From contig NZ_JACOQL010000002.1 in assembly GCF_014490725.1 (NCBI RefSeq), forward strand, positions 124,001 through 188,000: a DNA stretch of 64,000 nucleotides. The letters are read 5' to 3'. This stretch comes from Paracoccus amoyensis. Lineage in GTDB: Bacteria; Pseudomonadota; Alphaproteobacteria; Rhodobacterales; Rhodobacteraceae. This document shows, piece by piece, positions 27,933-36,560 of this stretch (the stretch's first letter is position 1; every line of letters starts with the position of its first letter). The translations under genes and the position numbers were made by a program. The notes under the pieces were generated by a model, which saw only the letters and a program-made list of their open reading frames with translations, was not told the origin of the DNA and did no database searches.

Positions 27933-27962
27933 GGGCGCGGGAAAATTCCGGCGCCCTTTCTT
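27933..27962 (+). terminator. Terminator after gcvP
   Basis: GGGCGC-GGG pairs with CCGGCGCCC with one mismatch and a short AT loop, then TTTCTT. It lies between convergent genes and could serve both. Confidence 0.8.
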
Positions 27963-27976
27963 ATCAGCCGTTCGGA

Positions 27977-29233
27977 TCAAAGCAGAAAGTCATCTGCTCC
28001 AAGATCGTAAAGACCATGCAGGCGGATCCGCGCCTCGACCACCGAATCGCCATCCGTATCGATCAGGATGATTGTCTGGTCGTTGACCGTTCCCGCGCGA
28101 TCAAGGTGTCGGAACGTCACCTCACCGCGATTCATCGTGCCGATCTGCCCGCTATCGGAAAAGCTGAACCGGTTGTTTCCAGCCAACACCGTGCTGGCGT
28201 CGATTCGGGCAAGATCAATGACATCATTGCCTTGGTTGAAATCGCGAATGACATCTGAAGCCGTCGGTTTGGCGGCTGTATCCTTGAGACTGCGGAAAAC
28301 GAATCTATCCGCGCCTGCGCCGCCGATCAGGATGTCATATCCTTCTGCGCCGATCAGGACGTCGTTACCCGCCCCCCCTTGCAACGTGTCGCGTCCGGTT
28401 CCGCCATGCAGCCAGTCAGCACCGTTCTGCCCCAGCAGCAAATCATTCCCGCTCCCCCCTGACAGGCGGTCATCGCCATTTCCACCGGCCAGAGTATTAG
28501 CAACCCGAGAGCCCTTAAGAATATCGTCGCCCCCGCCGCCGACCGCGTTTTCAATGCTGACCAGACGATCCAGGCCAAAGCCCGTGTCTTGCTGCCCCGT
28601 CAGGGACAGGTTCAGCGTGACGCCTTTCTGCCCGCCGACATGGACCCAATCCTTCCCCGCGCCGCCGTTCAGGATGTCGCGACCGGCATCCAGATACAGG
28701 TGGTCGTTGCCGCCATGTCCCAGCAATGTGTCATTGCCGCCTCCGCCTGTCAGCGTGTCATTCCCCAATTCACCGCGAAGCAGGTCATGTCCGCCCAACC
28801 CATTGGCGCGGTCATGTCCATCGCTGAGATACATCAGGTCATCGCCCGCCAGCACCTTGCTGATGAACTTGCGGTCATCGGTGCGGCTTGGCGTCAGTGT
28901 CATCGCAAAGGTATCAGTCATTGACAGGGACAGGTCGGTCACGACCCATGTCGGGATATAGTCGACACCGTTGCTTTGCATTTCAACATAGCCTTGCAAA
29001 GTGCCACCGGTGGGATTTTCATTGCGATCCACCGTGAAATCTTTACCCAAAAAGCCACTGGTATAGCTTCCGTCCTTGAAGTCCCAGGTCACGCCATAGA
29101 GATCGCGGAAGAACAGCCCTTCTTCCTGAACATTTGCATCTTCCAGAAGTTGCTTGTCGGTAGCGCCTGCAGACAGACGATAAAAATTCAAATTGTTCTG
29201 GTTAAATGCGGCGTAAGCGAAAAAATTGGCCAT
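27977..29233 (-). CDS. RTX (haemolysin-type calcium-binding repeat) secreted protein
   Basis: A 418-residue protein. Residues about 130-310 contain two blocks of glycine- and aspartate-rich nonapeptide repeats (GGxGxDxLx), for example GGGGNDTLLGHGGNDHL and GGAGNDVLIGAEGYDIL. These bind calcium after export by a type I secretion system. The C-terminal part, FVFRS...DVIRDFNQGNDVIDLARID to the end, resembles the serralysin-type C-terminal domain that carries the secretion signal. The first 130 residues (starting ANFFAYAAFNQNNLNFYRL) show no catalytic motif I recognise. No T1SS genes are adjacent. It follows gcvP convergently and has the AsnB-like gene upstream on the same strand. Confidence 0.85.
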   Translation of the reverse strand: MANFFAYAAFNQNNLNFYRLSAGATDKQLLEDANVQEEGLFFRDLYGVTWDFKDGSYTSGFLGKDFTVDRNENPTGGTLQGYVEMQSNGVDYIPTWVVTDLSLSMTDTFAMTLTPSRTDDRKFISKVLAGDDLMYLSDGHDRANGLGGHDLLRGELGNDTLTGGGGNDTLLGHGGNDHLYLDAGRDILNGGAGKDWVHVGGQKGVTLNLSLTGQQDTGFGLDRLVSIENAVGGGGDDILKGSRVANTLAGGNGDDRLSGGSGNDLLLGQNGADWLHGGTGRDTLQGGAGNDVLIGAEGYDILIGGAGADRFVFRSLKDTAAKPTASDVIRDFNQGNDVIDLARIDASTVLAGNNRFSFSDSGQIGTMNRGEVTFRHLDRAGTVNDQTIILIDTDGDSVVEARIRLHGLYDLGADDFLL

Positions 29234-29436
29234 ATTCCGTCCCGTGTTGATTGTCTGCCGGTCTAGCGGACAAAGATTTATTTTTGTTTAATCTCGCTGA
29301 TAAGCGCGATCATGACAATGGCTGTGCAAGATCAAGGCCTGACGGGATATGAAAAGCCACCAGGAGAGATTGAAAAACGCTGCCGCGACGCAGCATAGAT
29401 AGAAACCCCGTAGGTTCTACCCCAAACATGAAGCGA
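29234..29436. other. Spacer between the AsnB-like gene and the RTX gene
   Basis: About 200 AT-richer bases that must hold the RTX promoter. A hairpin-like AGAACC/GGTTTCT with a T-rich end at 29400-29422 on the minus strand may end the AsnB-like transcript. A 28-codon frame at 29312-29398 on the plus strand has no ribosome site and is discussed under rejected items. Confidence 0.4.
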
Positions 29437-31176
29437 TCAGTTCAGGTATTCCTCGCTTCGGCCGCTCATCGGCGGGCGTTCGATAATCATGCCCGGCATG
29501 ATTGCGGTCGTGTCCGAAGCGGGGCTGGTATCAAGAACCTCAAGCACCGCATTGGCGGCGATAATTTGGCAGGTCTTGCGATAACCCGAGTCGATCTTGC
29601 CGCGCGCCGCGATTTCGGCATTGGCGGTCACGAAATCCTTCTCTTTGAAGATATCGCTGTCGCGGGCATGTTCGGCCCGAAAGAACATGGCCGCCAAATC
29701 GTGCCTGATGGGCTCGGCGCCAGTATCCATCTGGGTCGGGATCGTCAGCAGATCATGGCCGTCGTCATCATCACTCATCTGGATGTCACCGTATACGGTG
29801 AATGTCCCGGGTCGGATGTCAACGCCGCCACGAAACGGCGAGTCGTCCAGCATAGACTGTGGAAGCGCCCGCTCCGGCGTTTCAAAAGGCTCCTCCAGCG
29901 GCCAGCCGCCAAGGGCGCTGTAAGCATCGGCAAAGAACTTTGTCGGATGCGCGCCGGCGCTGCGGTTGATCACATCAAGCGAGATGAAGCTGCATTGCAT
30001 CAGCGGTGTAAACACGACCTCCTGACCGACCGAGCGATACCAACTGCGCCCGCAATGGTGGCGTGATCGGATCACGTTATACTGGGCCAACATCGCAACC
30101 GGGTCATGCGGATCGACGCCAATCGTGTCGAAAACGGACAGGAAATCATCTTTGACGGTTTCGGCGTCCTGAAACCCCGACAATCCTCGGGTAATGTCCT
30201 TGGCGATCTTCATAGCACTGCCATTGAACAGCCCATTGCCGCCATAAAAGCTCCACCCGGTTGGCTGATCCCCGGTCAGGCGCAGTTCCGCGTCCTTCAG
30301 CAACCGACGATTATGCATCGGGTAGAACGGCAGATAGGTTCCCGCGCAAGACAGCAGATACATTCGGATCGCATCGCTTCCCGAAAGCTCGGACCGGGGG
30401 GCCGGGCCACCGGTATTCAGCGGTAGATTGAACCTTGAGGTCAGCGCCTTCGCCACTTTGTAATCGGCTTCCAGATGGCGATGGCTTGTCACGCGCAGTT
30501 TGTCAGGCGCGGAACCCGATGCCAACAACATGGCAAGCACCAGACGGCTGTCATAGCCGCCCGACAGGAACAGATTCATCGGCAGTCCGGCGTTGGCCAA
30601 AGCGGACATGATACCGCTGCCCCGTTCCAGCACCTGCAGAACCTTGTTTTCATAGCTTTCGTCAGCCGGAAGATGAAACAGATCGGCATATGATCGGTTG
30701 ATCTGCTCCAGCGCACCGCTGAACCTGTCGATTTTCAGGTATGAGGTCACCGGCACCATCGATATCTGCTTGACCATGGTCTTGTGCGATATCAACTGCT
30801 CACCGATTTGCCTGCCGCTTTTCAGGTGGAACACCAAAGCTGCCGGAGGATAAAAGCTCAGCTTCTGGCGGGTGGCGACTTTTTGCACCAACAGAATGAA
30901 CGAATTAGAGATGACCCAGTCATCGCCATCCTGAAACAGATAGATGATCTCCTGGCCCGTCAGGTCGGTGCGGATAATGATGCTTTCGCGCTTCAGGAAG
31001 ATGCCACAAAAACGCCCCTCATCCGGAAAGGTATGATTTCCGGCGGCCAGATAGGCCTCTATGCCCTTCTGACCAAAGATGATCGCATTTTCCGTCAGGC
31101 CGTAGCCGTAAAGCCGTGATTTTGGCAGCGCCAAAACCTGTGCCTTTGACAGCACAAAGCAATTCTGGGGCAACAT
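29437..31176 (-). CDS. Asparagine-synthetase-like protein without the glutaminase cysteine
   Basis: A 579-residue member of the AsnB-like family. The PP-loop for ATP is clear as LFLSGGYDSRLVLAML near residue 210. The N-terminal third keeps parts of the Ntn amidotransferase fold (TDLTGQEIIYLFQDGDDWVISNS), but the protein does not begin Met-Cys, so glutaminase activity is not expected. Such Cys-less members adenylate carboxylates for amide or lactam formation (beta-lactam synthetase, lasso cyclases) or modify surface sugars. I choose ATG 31176 because AAGGAG precedes it by eleven bases; a GTG at 31236 is an in-frame alternative. Substrate unknown. It stands between argC and the RTX gene. Confidence 0.72.
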   Translation of the reverse strand: MLPQNCFVLSKAQVLALPKSRLYGYGLTENAIIFGQKGIEAYLAAGNHTFPDEGRFCGIFLKRESIIIRTDLTGQEIIYLFQDGDDWVISNSFILLVQKVATRQKLSFYPPAALVFHLKSGRQIGEQLISHKTMVKQISMVPVTSYLKIDRFSGALEQINRSYADLFHLPADESYENKVLQVLERGSGIMSALANAGLPMNLFLSGGYDSRLVLAMLLASGSAPDKLRVTSHRHLEADYKVAKALTSRFNLPLNTGGPAPRSELSGSDAIRMYLLSCAGTYLPFYPMHNRRLLKDAELRLTGDQPTGWSFYGGNGLFNGSAMKIAKDITRGLSGFQDAETVKDDFLSVFDTIGVDPHDPVAMLAQYNVIRSRHHCGRSWYRSVGQEVVFTPLMQCSFISLDVINRSAGAHPTKFFADAYSALGGWPLEEPFETPERALPQSMLDDSPFRGGVDIRPGTFTVYGDIQMSDDDDGHDLLTIPTQMDTGAEPIRHDLAAMFFRAEHARDSDIFKEKDFVTANAEIAARGKIDSGYRKTCQIIAANAVLEVLDTSPASDTTAIMPGMIIERPPMSGRSEEYLN

Positions 31177-31246
31177 AACACCAACCACTCCTTGCAAAGC
31201 ATTGCCAAGGCCCGACACAATAATCCGGGTAGACACACCGCCGCAT

Positions 31247-31279
31247 CAGAAACAGGCGCGGGAAATACCCCCGCGCCTG
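31247..31279 (-). terminator. Terminator after argC
   Basis: A ten-pair perfect stem, CAGGCGCGGG (31253-31262) with CCCGCGCCTG (31270-31279), and on the minus strand it is followed by TTTCTGA. It separates argC from the AsnB-like gene. Confidence 0.78.
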
Positions 31280-31315
31280 AAAAGTTACGGTCAATCAAAT
31301 GAAAAAGCCAGACCG

Positions 31316-32248
31316 TCAGCCGTCGTCGCCAAGAAGTCCGGCCGCCTCGTCCAGATCCAGCATGATGTTCATGTTCTGAACTGCCGCGCCGGATGCGCCC
31401 TTGCCCAGATTGTCCAGCACTGCAACAACGGTGGCACAGCCAATCGCCTCATCGCCATGTACACTAAGGCGCAGGACATTGGTGCCATTCATATCCGTTG
31501 GAATGATCCGTGAGCCGATCTGGTCGGCAGGAACAACCTGCACGAACGTCTGGTCGCGGTAATGGTCGGCCAGCGCTTCGTGCAAGGTGGTCATCGTGCG
31601 GTCATTGTCCAGACGCAACGGCAGTTGAACCGCCATGCCTTGCGCATAATTTCCGACCGACGGCGAAAAGATCGGTCGAACGGTCAGACCGCCCTGAACC
31701 ATGATTTCGGGAATGTGCTTGTGATGCTGATTCAACCCATACAGAAAATGTGCGGGTGCATTTTCATCCTGATATTCCGCGATCAAAGCCTTGCCGCCAC
31801 CGGTATAGCCGCTGACCGCGTTGATCGACAAAGCCTCATCATCATAGATCAGTCCCGCCTCGACCAAAGGCGCGATGATGGCGATGGCACCGGTGGAATA
31901 ACACCCCGGATTGCTGACATAATGCGCCTCGGCAATCTGATCGCGCTGTTCGCCAGACAGTTCCGCAAAACCATAAACCCAACGATCATCGACACGGTGC
32001 GCGGTCGAGGCATCAATCAGGCGCACATCCATTCCCGCGGTCAGGGCCACGGCCTCTTTCGCGGCCTCATCCGGCAGGCACAAGATGCCGATATGGGCTT
32101 CGGCAAAGGCGTCGCGCCGGGCTGACGCGTCTTTTCGACGTTCTGGATCAAGGTGGATCAGGTGGATATCATCACGCAGCTCCAGACGTTCGCGGATCTG
32201 AAGACCCGTCGTGCCTGCCTCGCCGTCGATGAAGATCTTGTATGCCAT
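31316..32248 (-). CDS. argC: N-acetyl-gamma-glutamyl-phosphate reductase, type 2
   Basis: A 310-residue enzyme of arginine biosynthesis that reduces N-acetylglutamyl phosphate to the semialdehyde with NADPH. The N-terminus AYKIFIDGEAGTTGLQIRERL and the active-site Cys in YVSNPGCYSTGAIAI identify the shorter type 2 family. I take the ATG at 32248; an ATG three codons earlier (32257) is also possible. It stands alone; the other arg genes are not here. Confidence 0.95.
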   Translation of the reverse strand: MAYKIFIDGEAGTTGLQIRERLELRDDIHLIHLDPERRKDASARRDAFAEAHIGILCLPDEAAKEAVALTAGMDVRLIDASTAHRVDDRWVYGFAELSGEQRDQIAEAHYVSNPGCYSTGAIAIIAPLVEAGLIYDDEALSINAVSGYTGGGKALIAEYQDENAPAHFLYGLNQHHKHIPEIMVQGGLTVRPIFSPSVGNYAQGMAVQLPLRLDNDRTMTTLHEALADHYRDQTFVQVVPADQIGSRIIPTDMNGTNVLRLSVHGDEAIGCATVVAVLDNLGKGASGAAVQNMNIMLDLDEAAGLLGDDG

Positions 32249-32317
32249 GTCACCCAACCTTTGAAAAAGTTGAATTACATATACGGGACAGCCACTCTGG
32301 TCACAACGGCACAGATG

Positions 32318-32650
32318 TCAGATGCTGCAAATCTCGGACCGGGTCAGGAAACGTTTCTCGCGGCCATTATCCAGACTGAACATGCCGCCGCGCCCTGGCA
32401 CGACATCAATGATCAGGTTGGTATGTTTCCACGTCTCGTATTGGCTGGCCGAGATGTAGAAGGGCGCCCCGCCGATTTCGCCCAGCTTCACATCGCGTTC
32501 GCCGATTCTGAAGTCGCCCTGCGGATAGCACATGGGGGATGATCCGTCGCAGCACCCGCCGGATTGGTGAAACAGCACCGGCCCATGATCCGCAACGATT
32601 TCAGCGATCAGTTCCAACGCCGCCGGGGTCGCTGTCACTTTGTCATCCAT
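32318..32650 (-). CDS. DUF779 protein linked to aldehyde/alcohol dehydrogenases
   Basis: A 110-residue small protein. The core HQSGGCCDGSSPMCYPQGDF with three cysteines and KLGEIGGAPFYISASQYE fit the DUF779 family, whose genes commonly sit beside aldehyde dehydrogenases of the AcoD/ExaC type; the function is unsettled, and the cysteines suggest metal or redox chemistry. I start it at ATG 32650, eight bases after AAGGA; the frame is open upstream to 32734 without a site. It is the last gene of the Ald-Adh-DUF779 unit. Confidence 0.8.
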   Translation of the reverse strand: MDDKVTATPAALELIAEIVADHGPVLFHQSGGCCDGSSPMCYPQGDFRIGERDVKLGEIGGAPFYISASQYETWKHTNLIIDVVPGRGGMFSLDNGREKRFLTRSEICSI

Positions 32651-32760
32651 GGCGCCATCCTTTGACCATTGCAGCAAGTATAGTCGAGTTTCGACGAATT
32701 TACAGACATTGCGCGCCCCATGCGGGGCCTGCACAGGGCGCGCACCTGATGCATCAGGGA

Positions 32761-33786
32761 TCAGATTTCCAGCACCATTCGGCCTTCGATCTTGCCCTTG
32801 TGCATCTTGTCGAAGATGTCGTTCACATCCTCTAGCCGGGCCTTGTGGATCGTCGCCTTAACCTTGCCCTGACCCGCGAAATCCAGCGATTCCTGCAAAT
32901 CCAGCCGTGTGCCCACGATCGAACCGCGCACCGTCACCCCGTTCAGCACCATGCCAAAGATATCCAGCGGGAAATCCCCCGGCGGCAAGCCGTTCAGGGC
33001 CACCGTTCCGCCGCGCCCGACCATGCCGACGGCCTGCTGAAACGCCTTGGGGCTGACGGCCGTGACCAGCACGCCCTGCGCCCCGCCATCGGTTTCCTTC
33101 CTGATCTTCGCAACCGGGTCTTCGGTCATCGCATTCGCCGTGACCGTCGCGCCCAATCTGCGTGCCAAGGCCAGCTTTTCTTCGTCGATATCGACAGCCG
33201 CGACATTCATGCCCATGGCTTTGGCATATTGCACCGCCATGTGGCCCAATCCGCCAACACCTGAAATCACCAGCCAGTCTCCTGGCTTGGTATCGGTGAC
33301 TTTCAGACCCTTATAAACGGTGACGCCTGCGCAAAGGACCGGCGCAATTTCGGCGAAATCCACGTTTGCGGGCAGATGCCCCACATAATTCGGATCGGCC
33401 ACGACATATTCGGCGAACCCGCCATTGACGGAATAGCCGGTGTTTTGCTGGCTTTCGCACAGGGTTTCCCACCCACCCAGACAATGCTTGCAAAATCCGC
33501 ATGCGCTATACAGCCATGGCACGCCGACGCGGTCGCCCTCTTTCACATGTTTCACGCCCTGCCCAACGGCTGACACGAAACCAACGCCCTCGTGGCCGGG
33601 GATGAAGGGCGGATTGGGCTTCACCGGCCAATCGCCTTCGGCGGCATGCAGATCGGTATGGCAAACCCCCGATGCCTTGATCGCCACCTGAATCATGCCC
33701 GGTCCGGGTTCGGGGATCGGCACTTCGTCTATCGTCAACGGTTTTCCAAATTCGCGCACAACGGCGGCCTTCATGGTTTTGGCCAT
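32761..33786 (-). CDS. adhP: Zinc-dependent alcohol dehydrogenase AdhP-type
   Basis: A 341-residue medium-chain dehydrogenase that oxidises ethanol and similar primary alcohols (or reduces aldehydes) with NAD. The catalytic zinc ligands are the Cys in [11 protein letters not shown] near residue 42, the His in PGHEGVGFV and a later Cys in [13 protein letters not shown]; the structural zinc cysteines are in [17 protein letters not shown]. The Rossmann loop is [12 protein letters not shown]. It lies between the aldehyde dehydrogenase and the DUF779 gene, giving an alcohol to aldehyde to acid route. Confidence 0.95.
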   Translation of the reverse strand: MAKTMKAAVVREFGKPLTIDEVPIPEPGPGMIQVAIKASGVCHTDLHAAEGDWPVKPNPPFIPGHEGVGFVSAVGQGVKHVKEGDRVGVPWLYSACGFCKHCLGGWETLCESQQNTGYSVNGGFAEYVVADPNYVGHLPANVDFAEIAPVLCAGVTVYKGLKVTDTKPGDWLVISGVGGLGHMAVQYAKAMGMNVAAVDIDEEKLALARRLGATVTANAMTEDPVAKIRKETDGGAQGVLVTAVSPKAFQQAVGMVGRGGTVALNGLPPGDFPLDIFGMVLNGVTVRGSIVGTRLDLQESLDFAGQGKVKATIHKARLEDVNDIFDKMHKGKIEGRMVLEI

Positions 33787-33870
33787 GGGACTCTCCTATC
33801 TACGATTTTGTGATGAATGGATCGAGGGACGGGCCTGTCGGCCCATCCGGTTCCGGCAGGATTTACCGGA

Positions 33871-35397
33871 TCAGAAGAAGCCCAGCTTCTTCGGACTATA
33901 GCTGACCAGCATGTTCTTGGTCTGCTGATAGTGATCCAGCATCATCTTGTGGTTTTCACGCCCGATGCCTGACTGTTTGTAGCCGCCAAATGCCGCATGC
34001 GCCGGATAGGCATGATAGCAATTGGTCCAGACCCGGCCCGCCTTGATCGCGCGGCCCATGCGGTAGCACGTGTTGATATCGCGCGACCACAGACCCGCAC
34101 CAAGGCCATACAACGTGTCATTGGCGATCTCCAACGCCTCGTCGGCGGTCTTGAAGGTCGTGACCGACACCACGGGACCAAAGATTTCCTCCTGGAAGAT
34201 CCGCATCTTGTTATTGCCGCGGAAAATCGTCGGCTCGACGTAGTAACCGCCCGATAATTCGCCGCCCAGATCAGCGGCTTTGCCGCCCGTCAGAACCTCG
34301 GCTCCTTCCTGACGACCGATGTCCAGGTAGGACATGATCTTTTCTTTCTGCTCGCTGGAGGCTTGCGCGCCGATCATCGTCGCGGCGTCGCGCGGATCGC
34401 CCTGCGTGATGGCCTGCACACGCTTGACCGCGCGTTCCATGAAGCGATCATAGATCGATTCCTGGATCAGCACCCGCGACGGGCAGGTACAAACCTCGCC
34501 CTGATTCAGCGCGAACATGGCAAAGCCTTCCAGCGCCTTGTCGAAGAAGTCGTCATCTTCGCGAGCGACATCGGCAAAGAAGATGTTGGGGGACTTGCCG
34601 CCCAGCTCCAACGTCACCGGAATCAGGTTTTCCGCCGCATATTGCATGATCAGACGACCCGTCGTCGTCTCGCCGGTAAAGGCGATCTTGGCAATGCGCG
34701 GGTTGGATGCCAGCGGCTTGCCGGCCTCTAGTCCGAAGCCGTTGACGACGTTCAGCACGCCCGGCGGCAACAGATCACCGATCAGGCTGACCCAGACCAT
34801 GATGCTGGCCGGGGTCTGTTCGGCGGGCTTGATGACCACGCAGTTCCCGGCGGCCAGCGCCGGTGCCAGCTTCCAGCAGGCCATGAGCAGCGGAAAGTTC
34901 CACGGGATGATCTGGCCGACAACGCCCAACGGTTCATGGAAGTGATAGGCGATGGTGTCGTTGTCGATTTCCGAAATGCCACCTTCCTGCGCGCGCAGAA
35001 CGCCCGCGAAATAGCGGAAATGGTCGATGGCCAATGGCACATCGGCGGCCATGGTTTCACGGATCGGCTTGCCGTTGTCCCATGTTTCGGCGGTGGCCAG
35101 AAGTTCAAGATTGGCTTCCATCCGGTCCGCGATTTTCAGCAGGACATTCCCCCGCTCGGTCGGAGAGGTGGCCCCCCACTTATCCTTGGCGGCATGGGCG
35201 GCATCCAGCGCCAGTTCCACATCGTCAGCGTTCGAGCGGGCGATTTCGCCGATTTCGCCACCGGTAATCGGCGTCGTATTGGTGAAATACCTGCCCGATT
35301 TGGGCGCGACCCAATTGCCGCCGATAAAGTTGTCATAGCGCTTGGCGAAGGGCATGACGTTCACACCCTTGAAATCATGCGTCTGATCGTTTGGCAT
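33871..35397 (-). CDS. NAD-dependent aldehyde dehydrogenase (acetaldehyde dehydrogenase type)
   Basis: A 508-residue ALDH. The catalytic Glu is in [15 protein letters not shown] and the catalytic Cys in [15 protein letters not shown]; the paired cysteines in VCTC are typical of the AcoD/ExaC group that oxidises acetaldehyde. [20 protein letters not shown] and [11 protein letters not shown] complete the NAD site. I set the start at ATG 35397 because AGGAGG stands eight bases upstream; an ATG at 35421 would place that site inside the gene. The promoter region holds two palindromes, and the divergently unrelated but co-oriented GAF-Fis regulator gene lies just upstream. Confidence 0.94.
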   Translation of the reverse strand: MPNDQTHDFKGVNVMPFAKRYDNFIGGNWVAPKSGRYFTNTTPITGGEIGEIARSNADDVELALDAAHAAKDKWGATSPTERGNVLLKIADRMEANLELLATAETWDNGKPIRETMAADVPLAIDHFRYFAGVLRAQEGGISEIDNDTIAYHFHEPLGVVGQIIPWNFPLLMACWKLAPALAAGNCVVIKPAEQTPASIMVWVSLIGDLLPPGVLNVVNGFGLEAGKPLASNPRIAKIAFTGETTTGRLIMQYAAENLIPVTLELGGKSPNIFFADVAREDDDFFDKALEGFAMFALNQGEVCTCPSRVLIQESIYDRFMERAVKRVQAITQGDPRDAATMIGAQASSEQKEKIMSYLDIGRQEGAEVLTGGKAADLGGELSGGYYVEPTIFRGNNKMRIFQEEIFGPVVSVTTFKTADEALEIANDTLYGLGAGLWSRDINTCYRMGRAIKAGRVWTNCYHAYPAHAAFGGYKQSGIGRENHKMMLDHYQQTKNMLVSYSPKKLGFF

Positions 35398-35443
35398 TCG
35401 TATCTCCTCCTGTGAGTTCATCCCCGAGTCTCCCCCTCGGGTC

Positions 35444-35480
35444 TTGATTCACAGCTTGGCAGGGCCATGCTGCGAATCAA
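35444..35480. promoter_or_regulatory. 37-base near-perfect palindrome upstream of the aldehyde dehydrogenase
   Basis: Arms TTGATTC and GAATCAA at the ends, then CAGC/GCTG and TGGC/GCCA inside, give 15 of 18 paired positions around 35462. It is 47-83 bases before the aldehyde dehydrogenase ATG. It may be an operator or a transcript hairpin. Each outer arm contains a GANTC site. Confidence 0.5.
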
Positions 35481-35508
35481 CCGGCGCCCCTCGTCCGTGA
35501 TACAGAAG

Positions 35509-35528
35509 CTGTCTCATGGGTGAGACAG
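35509..35528. promoter_or_regulatory. Inverted repeat CTGTCTCA-N4-TGAGACAG, candidate operator
   Basis: Perfect eight-base arms (35509-35516 and 35521-35528) around TGGG, ending right at the stop codon of the GAF-Fis regulator and about 112 bases upstream of the aldehyde dehydrogenase start. The position and symmetry fit a binding site for the dimeric Fis-type helix-turn-helix of the neighbouring regulator. Confidence 0.55.
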
Positions 35529-36476
35529 TCACAGGTCTTTTTCGTTCAAGCCCAGCCTGGCCATTCGGCGATACATGGTCGCACGCCCGATGCCCAAGGC
35601 ACGCGCAGCGGCAGACACATTCCCTTCGGCCCGTGCCAGCGCACGTGCAACCGCAGCGCGTTCGGCCTTGTCAAAGCCGGTCAGATCGTCTTCGCGGCCC
35701 AGCAGGTCGGCGGCTGGCAGCGGGCGAAACGCCCCTTCCCGTTCCAGCCCAAAGACACGGCGGGCTGCGCGTGTCGCGCCGATGGCGATGTCATCCTTGT
35801 CCACCGCCAAAAGCACCGCGGCATCCGGAGCTTCATCCGGGGCGACGATGATCCGCGCCTGCGGGAAGCTGGCCTTGAAGAACATCGTCTCGATCACTTT
35901 GGCGGTCTGCGCCACCTGCGCCGCGATCAGGCGGTTGAACCGGTCATTCTGATCCGAGCGGGCCGAACTGACATCAAGCGCCGCCATCAACCGCCCATCC
36001 GGCCCCCAGATCGGCGCGTCCATGCAGGATAACGCGGTATTGCGGGTGTGGAAATGTTCGTCCCTGTGGATCGTGACCTGACGCTTTTCCACAAGGCAGG
36101 TGCCGATTCCATTGGTCCCTTGGGTCGATTCGGACCAATCGGTGCCGCGGCTCAGCCCCCATTCCTGAAACTGCCTGACATCGGCATCGCCCGCCCGCTG
36201 ATCCAGAACCAGCCCTTCGGAATCGGTCAGCAACACCATGCAGCCAGACGCCCCGATCAGGTTGAAAAGCTGATCCAGCTGCGGTCCGGCAACTTGCAGG
36301 AATGCACCAAGCGGTTCACGGCGAAGGGAAAGTTCGGCATCGGTCAGGCGTTCGGGACGGCGCGCATCGGCGGGATCCAGACCATGCTTGACCAGCGATC
36401 TACGCCATGACGCCGTCAGCGCCGATGATGCAGATTTGGATTGAGATTGCGCGGCGACATAGTCTGCGTGACGCAT
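35529..36476 (-). CDS. GAF-domain regulator with Fis-type HTH, AcoR-like but lacking the AAA+ domain
   Basis: A 315-residue regulator. The N-terminus (SWRRSLVKHGLDPADARRPERLTD) is like the start of AcoR-type activators of acetoin and alcohol metabolism. A GAF sensor follows (about 70-190) with TDSEGLVLDQR, WSESTQGTNGIGTCLVEKRQV and LSCMDAPIWGPDGRLMAALDVS. The C-terminus (about 268-310) is a Fis-type helix-turn-helix, ALARAEGNVSAAARALGIGRATMYRRM. The sigma-54-contacting AAA+ domain (GAFTGA) is absent, so it should act with sigma-70 promoters or as a repressor. Probably controls the downstream ald-adhP-DUF779 genes. AGGAGGAG lies about 12 bases before the ATG. Confidence 0.85.
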   Translation of the reverse strand: MRHADYVAAQSQSKSASSALTASWRRSLVKHGLDPADARRPERLTDAELSLRREPLGAFLQVAGPQLDQLFNLIGASGCMVLLTDSEGLVLDQRAGDADVRQFQEWGLSRGTDWSESTQGTNGIGTCLVEKRQVTIHRDEHFHTRNTALSCMDAPIWGPDGRLMAALDVSSARSDQNDRFNRLIAAQVAQTAKVIETMFFKASFPQARIIVAPDEAPDAAVLLAVDKDDIAIGATRAARRVFGLEREGAFRPLPAADLLGREDDLTGFDKAERAAVARALARAEGNVSAAARALGIGRATMYRRMARLGLNEKDL

Positions 36477-36500
36477 ACCGGAACGGCTCCTCCTCCGTTG

Positions 36501-36519
36501 GTAGTGGTCACCATACTAC
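36501..36519. promoter_or_regulatory. Imperfect palindrome upstream of the GAF-Fis regulator
   Basis: GTAGT and ACTAC flank GGTCACC, giving a partly symmetrical 19-base site 25 bases before the regulator start. It could be an autoregulatory operator; symmetry is imperfect. Confidence 0.3.
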
Positions 36520-36560
36520 GCCGCCGCGCAAATTACGCTATAGCCAATATGGCAGGCGCA

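Noticed and set aside
29312..29398. A 28-codon plus-strand frame (contains TGYEKPPGE) between the RTX and AsnB-like genes, as a possible lasso-type precursor
   Set aside because: No ribosome site, opposite strand to the AsnB-like gene, no B1/B2 partner genes, and the leader motif lacks the usual Leu; chance is the simpler explanation.
35398..35528. Sigma-54 promoter upstream of the aldehyde dehydrogenase
   Set aside because: A TGGCCC...GC pair exists near 35455-35470 but the GG-GC spacing is nine, not ten, and the adjacent regulator lacks a sigma-54-contacting AAA+ domain.
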